Source: Acidobacteriota bacterium
GTDB lineage: Bacteria; Acidobacteriota; Terriglobia; Acidiferrales; UBA7541
Length of the DNA: 6,405 nucleotides
Direction of reading: 5' to 3'
Assembly: GCA_003153585.1 (NCBI GenBank)
Contig: PLZZ01000198.1
Coordinates: 11,686-18,090, forward strand
A program made the translations under genes and the position numbers. This document shows, piece after piece, positions 1 to 6,198 of the stretch. The notes beneath the pieces were generated by a model, which was not told the origin of the DNA, searched no databases, and saw only the letters and a program-made list of their open reading frames with translations. The stretch's first letter is position 1, and every line of letters starts with the position of its first letter.

Positions 1-234
1 AGAAGCTAAACCGCCCGTACCGTAATTTTCGAGAGTGTAGCTCGCGCGCACGCGAAGCTCAGGATTCTGGCTAGGGACGAATTGCGTCTCAAGCGATTGC
101 TTAATAATTCGATAAGCGGGCGCCACGGAGACGGTGCAACTCGCAGTGCATAAAACGAAACAAAGCGCGAGCGCGCCGTTCAGAAGTGAATGCGGGGCAG
201 AATGTTTCGCTGTGCTGCTGACCGGTCGTTTCAA
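1..234 (-). CDS. N-terminal part of an unrecognised lipoprotein, TTG start, cut by the window edge
   Basis: Only the first 78 codons are present; the frame is open to the window edge, so the C-terminus is missing. The translation begins MKRPVSSTAKHS and has a basic N-region, a hydrophobic stretch at about residues 21-31 (ALALCFVLCT) and a lipobox-like TASC with the candidate lipidated cysteine at residue 33. The mature part contains FVPSQNPELRVRASYTLENY, which looks like the start of a beta-rich exported domain. I do not recognise the family. The start is TTG (234-232). An in-frame TAG at 249-247 lies five codons upstream and there is no ATG or GTG before the signal peptide, so TTG is the only start that keeps the whole signal sequence. 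No Shine-Dalgarno sequence is visible; a TAGAAT box sits 9 nt upstream. The gene lies 86 nt downstream of the other lipoprotein gene, in the same direction. Existence is well supported by the signal peptide; function is unknown. Confidence 0.72.
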   Translation of the reverse strand, partial: MKRPVSSTAKHSAPHSLLNGALALCFVLCTASCTVSVAPAYRIIKQSLETQFVPSQNPELRVRASYTLENYGTGGLAS

Positions 235-243
235 GGTGAAGAG

Positions 244-249
244 ATTCTA
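244..249 (-). promoter_or_regulatory. TAGAAT, candidate -10 box of the TTG-started lipoprotein gene
   Basis: The minus strand reads GGTAGAATC (251-243), with TAGAAT matching the bacterial -10 consensus at five of six bases. It ends 9 nt before the TTG start. The same nine bases precede the upstream lipoprotein gene. I see no convincing -35 box at 16-18 nt. At this distance transcription would begin within a few bases of the start codon. This is inference from position and repetition only. Confidence 0.4.
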
Positions 250-320
250 CCGAGCAAGTTCGAGCGGGAAAAGGCAGAAATGGAAGAACGAACGGGAATC
301 TCAGGTGAACTAGCTCGCGC

Positions 321-980
321 TTAGGCAGCAGGATAACGGCGAAGAATGTCCGCTTCGCTGGCACCGTGACGATGCAATCTGATAATCGTGGGGCCTTCGG
401 AATCAGGAACTCCCCGCCGTACAAGTTCAAGCAATATGGATTCGCGCATCCCGGCGTTTCTCATGTTCGAAAGGGCAGCTCCGGACAGAACCGGCTTCCC
501 CGCGGCCTCGTGGCGAGCAACCTCGAGGACGATAGAATCTGAGAGACCGGCAAGACGTATCAATCGCAATTCTCCTGCGTTAACGCCCAGTTGATCGAGA
601 CTCGCGAGATCGAGAATCGTATCCGCGCGCAGATGCGCTTGAACTAGGCCTGCGACCGTGTCGCCCGCGTCGAAGGGACGGTCACGGACATGATATATCC
701 GCACGATTTCGATGCAAGTATCGTCCGGAAGTCCGGCGGCGCGAGCTTTCGCAATCTCGGCAAGTTCAGCCCTCGTGATATCCATCGCTTGTAATTGCTT
801 GATCGCGGGGTAAGTCATTCCTGCGACGTCGAGGGGCTTGGTATCAAGCGGCATCATGCGCTCGCAGCCGGCGACCGAAAGCATTAGCGAGAAAAATACA
901 ATTGCGGAAATGCCGAGAAATACGTGACCTGCGCCGCGGAAAAGCACACTTGCAGATTTATGCGTTCGAACACTTTCCAT
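321..980 (-). CDS. Lipoprotein of unknown function built from short helical repeats
   Basis: The product is 219 residues from the ATG at 980-978. A GTG eight codons upstream (1004) is possible but adds residues before the signal peptide and has no ribosome-binding site. The N-terminus has basic residues, a hydrophobic stretch at about 20-37 and a good lipobox, SVAGC, with the lipidated cysteine at 39; export and membrane anchoring are therefore likely. The mature part is helical and repetitive. Units of roughly 25-35 residues end in a G-[LMA]-x-[DE]-type turn followed by a helix: AGLPDDTCIEIVR (82-94), AGLSDSIVLEVAR (144-156), AGMRESILLELVR (176-188) and HGASEADILRRY (205-216). The halves at about 82-127 and 144-188 align with each other and suggest an internal duplication. 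I do not recognise a named family; the units resemble the short helix-turn-helix repeats of many uncharacterised bacterial envelope proteins. The gene lies 108 nt after rel and 86 nt before another lipoprotein gene. Confidence 0.85.
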   Translation of the reverse strand: MESVRTHKSASVLFRGAGHVFLGISAIVFFSLMLSVAGCERMMPLDTKPLDVAGMTYPAIKQLQAMDITRAELAEIAKARAAGLPDDTCIEIVRIYHVRDRPFDAGDTVAGLVQAHLRADTILDLASLDQLGVNAGELRLIRLAGLSDSIVLEVARHEAAGKPVLSGAALSNMRNAGMRESILLELVRRGVPDSEGPTIIRLHRHGASEADILRRYPAA

Positions 981-987
981 TGATCTG

Positions 988-993
988 ATTCTA
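988..993 (-). promoter_or_regulatory. TAGAAT, candidate -10 box of the repeat-containing lipoprotein gene
   Basis: The minus strand carries GGTAGAATC at 995-987. TAGAAT ends 7 nt before the ATG at 980, the spacing expected if transcription began at or one base before the A of the start codon. No clear Shine-Dalgarno sequence is present; the only purine-rich candidate is the GGTAG that overlaps this box. No strong -35 box is seen. It is a better candidate than the box at 244-249 because the start codon here is ATG. Confidence 0.45.
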
Positions 994-1088
994 CCTACGG
1001 CCACAAGAAACGAGGTTCGAGCCGCGCAGAGCTGTCGCCGACTGATTAACCGTTTTTGAAGTGGTGGACGGCCATCCGGAGATATCGA

Positions 1089-3287
1089 TCAGACGTTATA
1101 AACGCGTTCGATGTCAAACACGCCGGGAATCCGTTTGATCCCGTTCAAAATTCGCTCGAGCTGTTTGCGATCGTGCACATCGAGCGCTACTTCGATGCGC
1201 GCACGCAAATCTTTGCCACCGCTTTCAAACGTGCGGATATTAGCGCCGTTGTCGCTGATCACAGCGGTGATGCCGGCCAGTATTCCAGGGCGGTCTTCCG
1301 TGAAAATTCGCAAACGAACTGGAAACGTAGCTTTTGACTCTCCGGCCCATTCCACCGGAATTCGCCGCTCCGCCTCATAGAGCAAATTCTGTACGTTCGG
1401 GCAATTCTTGCTGTGCACTGCGATACCGCGGCCACGGGTGATGTAGCCGACGATGTCGTCTCCTGGAATCGGATTACAGCATTTTGAGCGAAAGACCATC
1501 AGGCCGTCGTTTCCGTGGACAAGGATCGCCGAATCGTCCATTCCGAGCATGCGTTTAACGGTGGAAACGAGTTTTGGCTGCTTGTCTTCGGTCGGTTCAG
1601 CGAGCGGCTGGCCGGTCGCCTTGGCAAAAACTTGTCGCGCGGACCATTTTCCATAGCCCAATTCAGCGTAGAGATCTTCGATACGGCTGCAACCGTATTC
1701 GGATGCAACGCGCGCCCAGTCCTCGTCCGAGACCTTTTTCAGGCTTGCTCCGGTCTGGCGAGCTTCCTTCTCAAGCAGTCGGCGCCCCACATCGGTGGCT
1801 TGATCACGCTCATGAAGATTGATCCACTGGCGGATTTTGCTTCGCGCACGCGAAGTTTGAATGGACGAAAGCCAGTCGCGAGAGGGCTCGTGCCCTTTTT
1901 GCGTGACGATCTCAACAACGTCTCCATTAGCGAGCGCGTGACGCAACGGGACGATCGCGCCATTCACTCTGGCGCCCACGCATTGATGTCCTACTTCGGT
2001 GTGGATGGCGTATGCGAAATCAATGGGTGTGGCGCCGCGAGGAAGCACCACAACTCGGCCTTTCGGCGAGAACGTATAAACTTCTTCGGGGTAGAGATCG
2101 ACGCGAAGTGTCGAGAGAAACTCGCTGGGCTCCTGCATCTCCTGCACCCATTCAATCAACTGGCGCATCCACACGATTCGCTGGTCGTCGGACTGCGATA
2201 CCTCACGGCCATCTTTATATTTCCAGTGGGCCGCCACACCTTGCTCGGCGATTCGATGCATCTCCTGCGTCCGAAGCTGAACTTCAAACGGCTGGCCACC
2301 ATGAATCACCGTGGTATGCAGCGATTGATAAAGGTTCGGCCGCGGCATAGCGATGTAGTCCTTAAACCGGCCGGGAACGGGTGGCCAGATCTGGTGGATC
2401 ACGCCGAGAGCCGCGTAACAGTTTTTTACTGTATCTGTGATCACGCGCACGGCCAAAAGATCGAAAACCTGGTCGAAAGTGCGTTGCTGCTTTTGGATTT
2501 TCAGGTGGAGGGAATAAAAACGTTTCACGCGCGCCTGGACTTCGGCGGGGATTCCGTTCTCGACGAGTTTGTCGCGGATCGAGCTTTGCACTTCTTGTAA
2601 GAATTTGTCGAAAACTTTCTGCTTCGAGGCCAGCTTTTTCTGTACCTCGAAAAAGGCTTCCGGTTCCAAATAGCGAAAGGAAACGTCCTCGAGTTCGCCG
2701 CGAATCAAACCCATGCCGAGACGATTGGCAACGGGCGCGTAGATATCGAGAGTTTCGCGGGCGATGCGCTGCTGGCGCTCAGTATCGAGGTATTCAAGCG
2801 TGCGCATGTTGTGCAAGCGATCGGCAAGCTTTATGACCACGACCCGTACGTCGTTCACCATGGCCAGAAGCATCTTGCGAACGTTTTCTGCCTGGCGAGC
2901 TTCCGGCGCCAGCAAATCCAGGCGGCTGATTTTGGTTGCGCCCTCGACGAGTTGCGCCACGTCGGCGCCAAAATGGTCAGAGATCTCGCTCAGAGGAATT
3001 TTCGTATCTTCGACAACGTCGTGAAGAAGAGCAGCGCAGAGGGATGTTACATCCAGTTTCATTCCCGCGAGAATGTGCGCTACTTCGACGGGATGCGACA
3101 GAAACGGTTCGCCGGACAGGCGCGTCTGCGTTTTATGCTGTTCGGCTGCAAAATCGTAGGCGCGGCGCAGAAGTTCAAGATCATCCCCGGGACGATTGCG
3201 GCGCAACTTGTCCATCAACTCGACAAACCGCAAATCGACTGCGCGTCTGGCGGCCTGCGAAATGGCGGGTTTGCCTGCCGGTTCCAT
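1089..3287 (-). CDS. rel: Bifunctional (p)ppGpp synthetase/hydrolase, long Rel/SpoT type
   Basis: This 732-residue protein is full length for a long RelA/SpoT homologue, the cytosolic enzymes that make (p)ppGpp from ATP and GDP/GTP and hydrolyse it again. The N-terminal HD hydrolase domain (about 35-195) keeps the metal ligands H65, H89-D90 and D156, plus R56 and E93-D94; the spacing matches the Streptococcus Rel enzyme with a constant +12 shift, recalled rather than aligned. The synthetase domain (about 240-355) keeps R253, K255, D276 and E335 (FEVQLRT). It carries RFKD (307-310), the RxKD form of bifunctional enzymes rather than the ExDD form of synthetase-only RelA. The C-terminal half has TGS (about 400-460), a helical region, a cysteine-containing zinc-finger-like region (C603, C604, H626, C629) and ACT (about 655-730), the parts that bind the ribosome. 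Both activities are therefore predicted. An in-frame TAG at 3302-3300 closes the frame just upstream and fixes the ATG at 3287 as the first ATG. It lies between a terminator and a lipoprotein gene and probably has its own promoter. Confidence 0.97.
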   Translation of the reverse strand: MEPAGKPAISQAARRAVDLRFVELMDKLRRNRPGDDLELLRRAYDFAAEQHKTQTRLSGEPFLSHPVEVAHILAGMKLDVTSLCAALLHDVVEDTKIPLSEISDHFGADVAQLVEGATKISRLDLLAPEARQAENVRKMLLAMVNDVRVVVIKLADRLHNMRTLEYLDTERQQRIARETLDIYAPVANRLGMGLIRGELEDVSFRYLEPEAFFEVQKKLASKQKVFDKFLQEVQSSIRDKLVENGIPAEVQARVKRFYSLHLKIQKQQRTFDQVFDLLAVRVITDTVKNCYAALGVIHQIWPPVPGRFKDYIAMPRPNLYQSLHTTVIHGGQPFEVQLRTQEMHRIAEQGVAAHWKYKDGREVSQSDDQRIVWMRQLIEWVQEMQEPSEFLSTLRVDLYPEEVYTFSPKGRVVVLPRGATPIDFAYAIHTEVGHQCVGARVNGAIVPLRHALANGDVVEIVTQKGHEPSRDWLSSIQTSRARSKIRQWINLHERDQATDVGRRLLEKEARQTGASLKKVSDEDWARVASEYGCSRIEDLYAELGYGKWSARQVFAKATGQPLAEPTEDKQPKLVSTVKRMLGMDDSAILVHGNDGLMVFRSKCCNPIPGDDIVGYITRGRGIAVHSKNCPNVQNLLYEAERRIPVEWAGESKATFPVRLRIFTEDRPGILAGITAVISDNGANIRTFESGGKDLRARIEVALDVHDRKQLERILNGIKRIPGVFDIERVYNV

Positions 3288-3296
3288 ATAGCCGTT

Positions 3297-3302
3297 ATTC
3301 TA
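3297..3302 (-). promoter_or_regulatory. TAGAAT, candidate -10 box of rel
   Basis: TAGAAT ends 9 nt before the rel ATG. There is no Shine-Dalgarno sequence at normal spacing; the nearest, AAGGG at 3303-3307, lies about 15 nt from the start. No good -35 box lies at 16-18 nt. An alternative further upstream is TTAAAC (3357-3352), a 17-nt spacer and TATAGA (3334-3329), which would give a leader of about 35 nt; it is also a weak match. The hexamer is listed mainly because it recurs before both lipoprotein genes. Confidence 0.35.
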
Positions 3303-3462
3303 GCCCTTCGGTCATCGCGCCGCGAGTTTTCTATAATTGCTTGTTGACGTTCGTTTAAGGGCTGAATTTCGGAGGAACAATCCGTTCGAAGCTTAGTGAG
3401 AGAACCTGTGTATGAATTGAAGGTCGCGGACTGATGGACGCGTTAGCCGAAAACACTCTGAG

Positions 3463-3498
3463 AAAAAAACGCCGGCTGCCTTGATCGGGGCGCCGGCG
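3463..3498 (-). terminator. Rho-independent terminator closing the ton/exb-TPR unit
   Basis: Read on the minus strand, the arms CGCCGGC (3498-3492) and GCCGGCG (3476-3470) pair perfectly. The stem can be extended inwards by GCC/GGC past a single bulged A, leaving an eight-base loop. Seven T follow directly (3469-3463). It starts 24 nt after the stop codon of the TPR lipoprotein gene. There is no matching U run in the other direction, so it acts on minus-strand transcripts and should isolate rel from the upstream genes. Confidence 0.88.
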
Positions 3499-3522
3499 CA
3501 AGTAAGAAATTTCAGGATTGAC

Positions 3523-4347
3523 CTAAGAACTCGGCTCCGGATTCTCCATCTTTTTCTGCTTGATGGCCTTGACCTTATCCACCAAGTCGTCCGCCAGTTT
3601 GATGTCGGCGTCGCGCGCCTCGGGAGTGGTCTCCATATCAGACTTTTGGCGATAAAGGAGATTCAGGTAAGCCATTGCGTCGTCATAATCCGGGCGCAAT
3701 CCCATGGCTTTTTGAAGGTCCGCGATACCCTCGTCCACTATCGCTCCATATTTCTGCTGAAACTGAGTAGCGAGGGCGGCCGGCATCGGGTCCGTATCCT
3801 TGATGGTCTTCTTGGCAGTCTTGTTGTACTCCTCGCGCATGTCCTTATTTCCGCGGAACGCGAGCGACCAATCAATCACGCCGATCCAGTAATACGGTTC
3901 CGGGTCGGAAGGCTTAATCTGGATGTGCCTTTCGTGGTAAGCCTTCGATTCTTCCATCTTCTTGGGATCGAAAGGGGTGCTGGCCATGCTGTAGAGAATT
4001 GAGCCGATGCCATCAATTGCATTCAGATTGTTTGGATCTTTATCCAGGACTTCTTGCCATTCCTGCATGGCCTGTTGGCCCATGCGGATATTTTCATCGG
4101 AGGGAGCGCCCGGAATGTACTGCGTTGCGTATGCTGTGGCGAGATAGAGCCTCGCATTCGTCAGCGAAGGATCGAACTCCTTGGCTTCTTTGAAGTCTTC
4201 AATAGCGCGGTCAGTCTGGTTAGCCTTGTAGGCCTGTACGCCCTTGTTGAGCTTGTCGCGTGCGCGGAGCTTGTCGCATCCGGCTCCAGACGCGAGTGAA
4301 ATCAAAACAATGGCTAGAACAAAAAATGTGTGAAGCTTCCGCTGCAT
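3523..4347 (-). CDS. TPR-repeat lipoprotein of the exb cluster
   Basis: The product is 274 residues. It starts with MQRKLHTFF, a hydrophobic segment at about 7-20 and a lipobox-like GAGC with the cysteine at 24, so it is probably an exported lipoprotein. After it come tetratricopeptide-like helix pairs: about 29-62 (clear TPR signature, with A48 and P60), 63-107 with an insertion near 78-88, 108-147, 148-180, and 201-237, which ends a TPR with LRPDYDDA. The C-terminal 30 residues are charged and rich in K, E and D. TPR proteins act as protein-binding scaffolds; the partner here is unknown. The frame is open further up to an ATG at 4416, but the start at 4347 puts the signal peptide at the N-terminus and has AAGGAG 8 nt upstream. 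It lies 87 nt after the second exbD and is followed by a terminator, so it is the last gene of that unit. A role in Ton-dependent uptake is inferred from context only. Confidence 0.9.
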   Translation of the reverse strand: MQRKLHTFFVLAIVLISLASGAGCDKLRARDKLNKGVQAYKANQTDRAIEDFKEAKEFDPSLTNARLYLATAYATQYIPGAPSDENIRMGQQAMQEWQEVLDKDPNNLNAIDGIGSILYSMASTPFDPKKMEESKAYHERHIQIKPSDPEPYYWIGVIDWSLAFRGNKDMREEYNKTAKKTIKDTDPMPAALATQFQQKYGAIVDEGIADLQKAMGLRPDYDDAMAYLNLLYRQKSDMETTPEARDADIKLADDLVDKVKAIKQKKMENPEPSS

Positions 4348-4355
4348 CCCGTGCT

Positions 4356-4361
4356 CTCCTT
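4356..4361 (-). promoter_or_regulatory. Ribosome-binding site AAGGAG that fixes the TPR lipoprotein start
   Basis: AAGGAG lies 8 nt before the ATG at 4347. It decides the start against the longer frame, whose ATG at 4416 would add 23 residues (including RRLRRW) before the signal peptide and place this site inside the coding region. Confidence 0.8.
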
Positions 4362-4370
4362 GATGAAAAC

Positions 4371-4412
4371 TGGGCCAGCCGTTTGCCCATCGCCTGAGCC
4401 GACGAGGCTGGC
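4371..4412 (-). other. Two small adjacent hairpins between the second exbD and the TPR gene
   Basis: In the 87-nt spacer, TGGGC (4371-4375) pairs with GCCCA (4385-4389) around a nine-base loop. Just upstream on the transcript, GCC and AGCC (4392-4394, 4397-4400) pair with GGCT and GGC (4406-4409, 4410-4412) around a five-base loop with a two-base bulge. Neither is followed by a U run, so they are not intrinsic terminators. They could affect mRNA stability or relative expression of the last gene. The stems are short and may be chance. Confidence 0.3.
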
Positions 4413-4434
4413 ACAATCTTCTTGAGGACTATCG

Positions 4435-4863
4435 CTACTGACCCGCTTCGACCTTGGCGGTGATCAAGCCTACGCTATCGATCCCCGCTCCGCGCATAAT
4501 GTCAATCGCACGCGCGACTTGGCCGAAGTCAACAGCGTCGTCACCTTTAACGAAAGCCACTTTTTCTGCACGCAACTTGAAGATATCGTCCAAGCGAGAT
4601 CCGAGATCGTCCCAAGAAACCTCATCCTGGTTGATCAGTACTTTTCCGCTTGCCGTGACCTGGACCACAATTGTCTTAGCCAGCAGTTCCTTGTTTTCCG
4701 GTTGGTTGGGCGGGGATGGCTGCGGCACGAGCGTATCGAGACCTTGCGGCGTCGTAGGCGTGATCACCATAAATATAATGATGAGGACGAGCAGCACATC
4801 AATAAGCGGAACGATGTTCGGTTCCGACATCGATCCTTTGTTTCCTCCTACTGCCATTCCCAT
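4435..4863 (-). CDS. exbD: ExbD/TolR-family proton-channel subunit, second copy
   Basis: A 142-residue ExbD/TolR protein, normal in length. It has a short cytoplasmic N-terminus, one membrane helix at about 19-35 within PNIVPLIDVLLVLIIIFMV, and a periplasmic domain at about 60-140. D22 in the helix matches the proton-carrying aspartate of ExbD (Asp25 in E. coli). A proline-rich stretch, VPQPSPPNQP (about 46-55), links the helix to the periplasmic fold. AAAGGAG lies 7 nt before the ATG, which supports this start over the nearby in-frame ATGs at codons 3 and 12. It follows the first exbD by 39 nt. The two ExbDs share the membrane segment but differ strongly in the periplasmic half, so this is an old divergence and not a recent duplication. 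TolR is an alternative name, since the family cannot be split by sequence alone, but the adjoining tonB favours ExbD. Confidence 0.93.
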   Translation of the reverse strand: MGMAVGGNKGSMSEPNIVPLIDVLLVLIIIFMVITPTTPQGLDTLVPQPSPPNQPENKELLAKTIVVQVTASGKVLINQDEVSWDDLGSRLDDIFKLRAEKVAFVKGDDAVDFGQVARAIDIMRGAGIDSVGLITAKVEAGQ

Positions 4864-4902
4864 GGAAAGACTCCTTTACGGCTTTACGATGTTTCCGCCC
4901 TG

Positions 4903-5361
4903 CTAGTCGGCTCCTGGTGGAGGCGGAGCCGCGGGAGCACCACTCTTCGACCTGTTCTTTTCAGTAAGCAAACCGATCTTGTCCACGCCTGCGGACCGAA
5001 CTTCGTCAACCGCCTTGACAACTTCCCCGTACTTCGCGCGCTGATCGGAACGAACGAAGACGGTCTTGTCGAGCCGGTTCGCAAGCAAATCTTTTACCTT
5101 GGTCGTGATCTCGTCTAGGTTTACTTGCGTGCTTCCCAGATACATATGGCCGTCCCGGGTGACCGCCACGATGATGGCATCGTCCTTGTCGGCATCCTGC
5201 ATGTCTTGAGCGTTATTTGCCTTGGCCATATCCACCGACACGCCCTTCTGCAACATTGGCGTCACCACCATGAAAATAATCAACAACACCAGCATGATGT
5301 CCGCCATCGGAATCACGTTGGGTGAAGCCATCACTGCTGGTGCTTTGGGTTTGTATCCCAT
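4903..5361 (-). CDS. exbD: ExbD/TolR-family proton-channel subunit, first copy
   Basis: A 152-residue ExbD/TolR protein. The membrane helix at about 18-35 lies in NVIPMADIMLVLLIIFMVV and carries D21, equivalent to the essential ExbD aspartate; the residue before it is alanine where I or V is commoner. The periplasmic domain spans about 60-133 (YLGSTQVNLDEI, VFVRSDQRAKYGEVVKAVDE, the usual ExbD pattern). The tail ends in APAAPPPPGAD, a short proline-rich extension absent from the second copy. The ATG lies 3 nt after the exbB stop, and its ribosome-binding site (GGAAAG, 5376-5371) sits within the last codons of exbB, which indicates translational coupling. It acts in the inner membrane with ExbB, converting proton flow into movement of TonB. 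Confidence 0.94.
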   Translation of the reverse strand: MGYKPKAPAVMASPNVIPMADIMLVLLIIFMVVTPMLQKGVSVDMAKANNAQDMQDADKDDAIIVAVTRDGHMYLGSTQVNLDEITTKVKDLLANRLDKTVFVRSDQRAKYGEVVKAVDEVRSAGVDKIGLLTEKNRSKSGAPAAPPPPGAD

Positions 5362-5364
5362 GAT

Positions 5365-6087
5365 TTACTTCTTTCCGCCCCGGCGGGTGATGAAGTAGTT
5401 GATCAATTCCATCGAGGAATTATCCATCTCGACGTCGAATGCTTCCACTTTGTTCGTGAAGTAGTTGAACGTCCACACCGCGGGCACCGCGACAAGCAGG
5501 CCGAGCGCCGTGGTCACCAGGGCTTCCGCGATACCGCCGGCTACTGCCGACAGTCCGGTCGCCTTGGACGCCGAAATACCTTTGAACGCGTTGATGATAC
5601 CCATGACCGTTCCGAACAGCCCGACGAATGGAGCCGTTGATCCGATCGTGGCGAGTCCGGAAAGGCCGCGCTTCATTTCAGCGTGAACGATGGCCACCGA
5701 ACGCTCAAGTCCGCGCTTGGCTGCCTCGATCACTTCTTCGTCGCCTACTTGCGCCGAAGCTGCTTGAAATTCGGAGAGGCCCGTCGCCACTACCTTGGCA
5801 ATGTGGCTCTTCTTGTTCCGCTCGGCGATCGAAATTGCTTCGTCAAGCTTGTTGTCTTTCAGCGCGCCCGCGACCTGCTGGACGAATACGCGGGACTGCT
5901 TCCGCGCTGCGCTGTACATCAGCGCGCGGTCGATCATGATGCCCACCGACCATGCGGACATGATGAAGAGAATGAAGACGACCGTTTTGGCTGGATAGCC
6001 CATGTTGTGCCACATCGTGAGCAAATCCCACCCAACCTCCTGCTGCTGAAACATCACCAGACTGGCCAAAAGAAAATTCGAAAGCAT
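5365..6087 (-). CDS. exbB: ExbB/TolQ/MotA-family proton-channel protein
   Basis: A 240-residue integral membrane protein. Three helices are visible: about 35-54, 144-168 and 185-209, with a cytoplasmic domain between the first and second (about 60-140), as in ExbB and TolQ. Family motifs are clear: TAPFVGLFGTVMGI (151-164) in the second helix and GIAEALVTTALGLLVAVPAV (185-204) in the third. E188 falls where E. coli ExbB has its functional glutamate (Glu176). ExbB forms the multimeric ring around ExbD helices and passes protons for TonB-dependent outer-membrane transport. GGAGGAG (6102-6096) lies 8 nt before the ATG, a strong site. tonB ends 111 nt upstream and exbD follows after 3 nt. The tonB neighbour argues for ExbB over TolQ, and no motility or Tol-Pal gene is in view. 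Confidence 0.95.
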   Translation of the reverse strand: MLSNFLLASLVMFQQQEVGWDLLTMWHNMGYPAKTVVFILFIMSAWSVGIMIDRALMYSAARKQSRVFVQQVAGALKDNKLDEAISIAERNKKSHIAKVVATGLSEFQAASAQVGDEEVIEAAKRGLERSVAIVHAEMKRGLSGLATIGSTAPFVGLFGTVMGIINAFKGISASKATGLSAVAGGIAEALVTTALGLLVAVPAVWTFNYFTNKVEAFDVEMDNSSMELINYFITRRGGKK

Positions 6088-6120
6088 AGAGTTTGCTCCT
6101 CCGTTCGTGCGAAACGATCA

Positions 6121-6139
6121 CGGCAGAGATATTCTGCCG
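6121..6139 (-). repeat. Perfect 7-bp inverted repeat between tonB and exbB
   Basis: CGGCAGA and TCTGCCG are separated by five bases (GATAT). It lies in the 111-nt spacer, 59 nt after the tonB stop and 33 nt before the exbB ATG. No U run follows in either direction, so it is not a normal intrinsic terminator. It could be an RNA hairpin separating tonB and exbB expression, a stabilising 3' end for tonB mRNA, or a dimeric protein's binding site. The sequence does not decide among these. Confidence 0.55.
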
Positions 6140-6198
6140 GTCGGAATTAACTGCTAATCAGCCCAGACCCCCAAGAGGATGCCCGAACCGTGCCCTTC

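Noticed and set aside
101..430. Minus-strand 109-codon frame overlapping the 3' end of the repeat lipoprotein
   Set aside because: It overlaps both lipoprotein genes in another frame, has no signal or domain, and is explained as a shadow of the TTG-started lipoprotein frame.
981..1088. Possible terminator after rel
   Set aside because: The only self-complementary stretch, around 1067-1078, has no usable loop and no U run on the minus strand; the five-T run near 1052-1056 is on the plus strand.
1515..2600. Long plus-strand open frame (361 codons) inside rel
   Set aside because: It lies wholly antisense to the strongly conserved rel gene, encodes no recognisable motif, and has a composition typical of the reverse strand of a GC-rich gene. 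Other plus-strand frames within rel, exbB, exbD and the TPR gene are shadows for the same reason.
3332..3337. Perfect TATAAT on the plus strand in the rel leader
   Set aside because: No -35 box lies at a proper distance and there is no plus-strand gene downstream; the nearby TTGACG (3344-3349) is on the wrong side of it.
3434..3484. Tiny plus-strand frame of 16 codons beside the terminator
   Set aside because: No ribosome-binding site, basic low-complexity product, and it overlaps the terminator stem; most likely chance.
4348..4416. N-terminal extension of the TPR protein to the ATG at 4416
   Set aside because: It would put 23 residues, including an arginine cluster, ahead of the signal peptide and bury the AAGGAG site in coding sequence.
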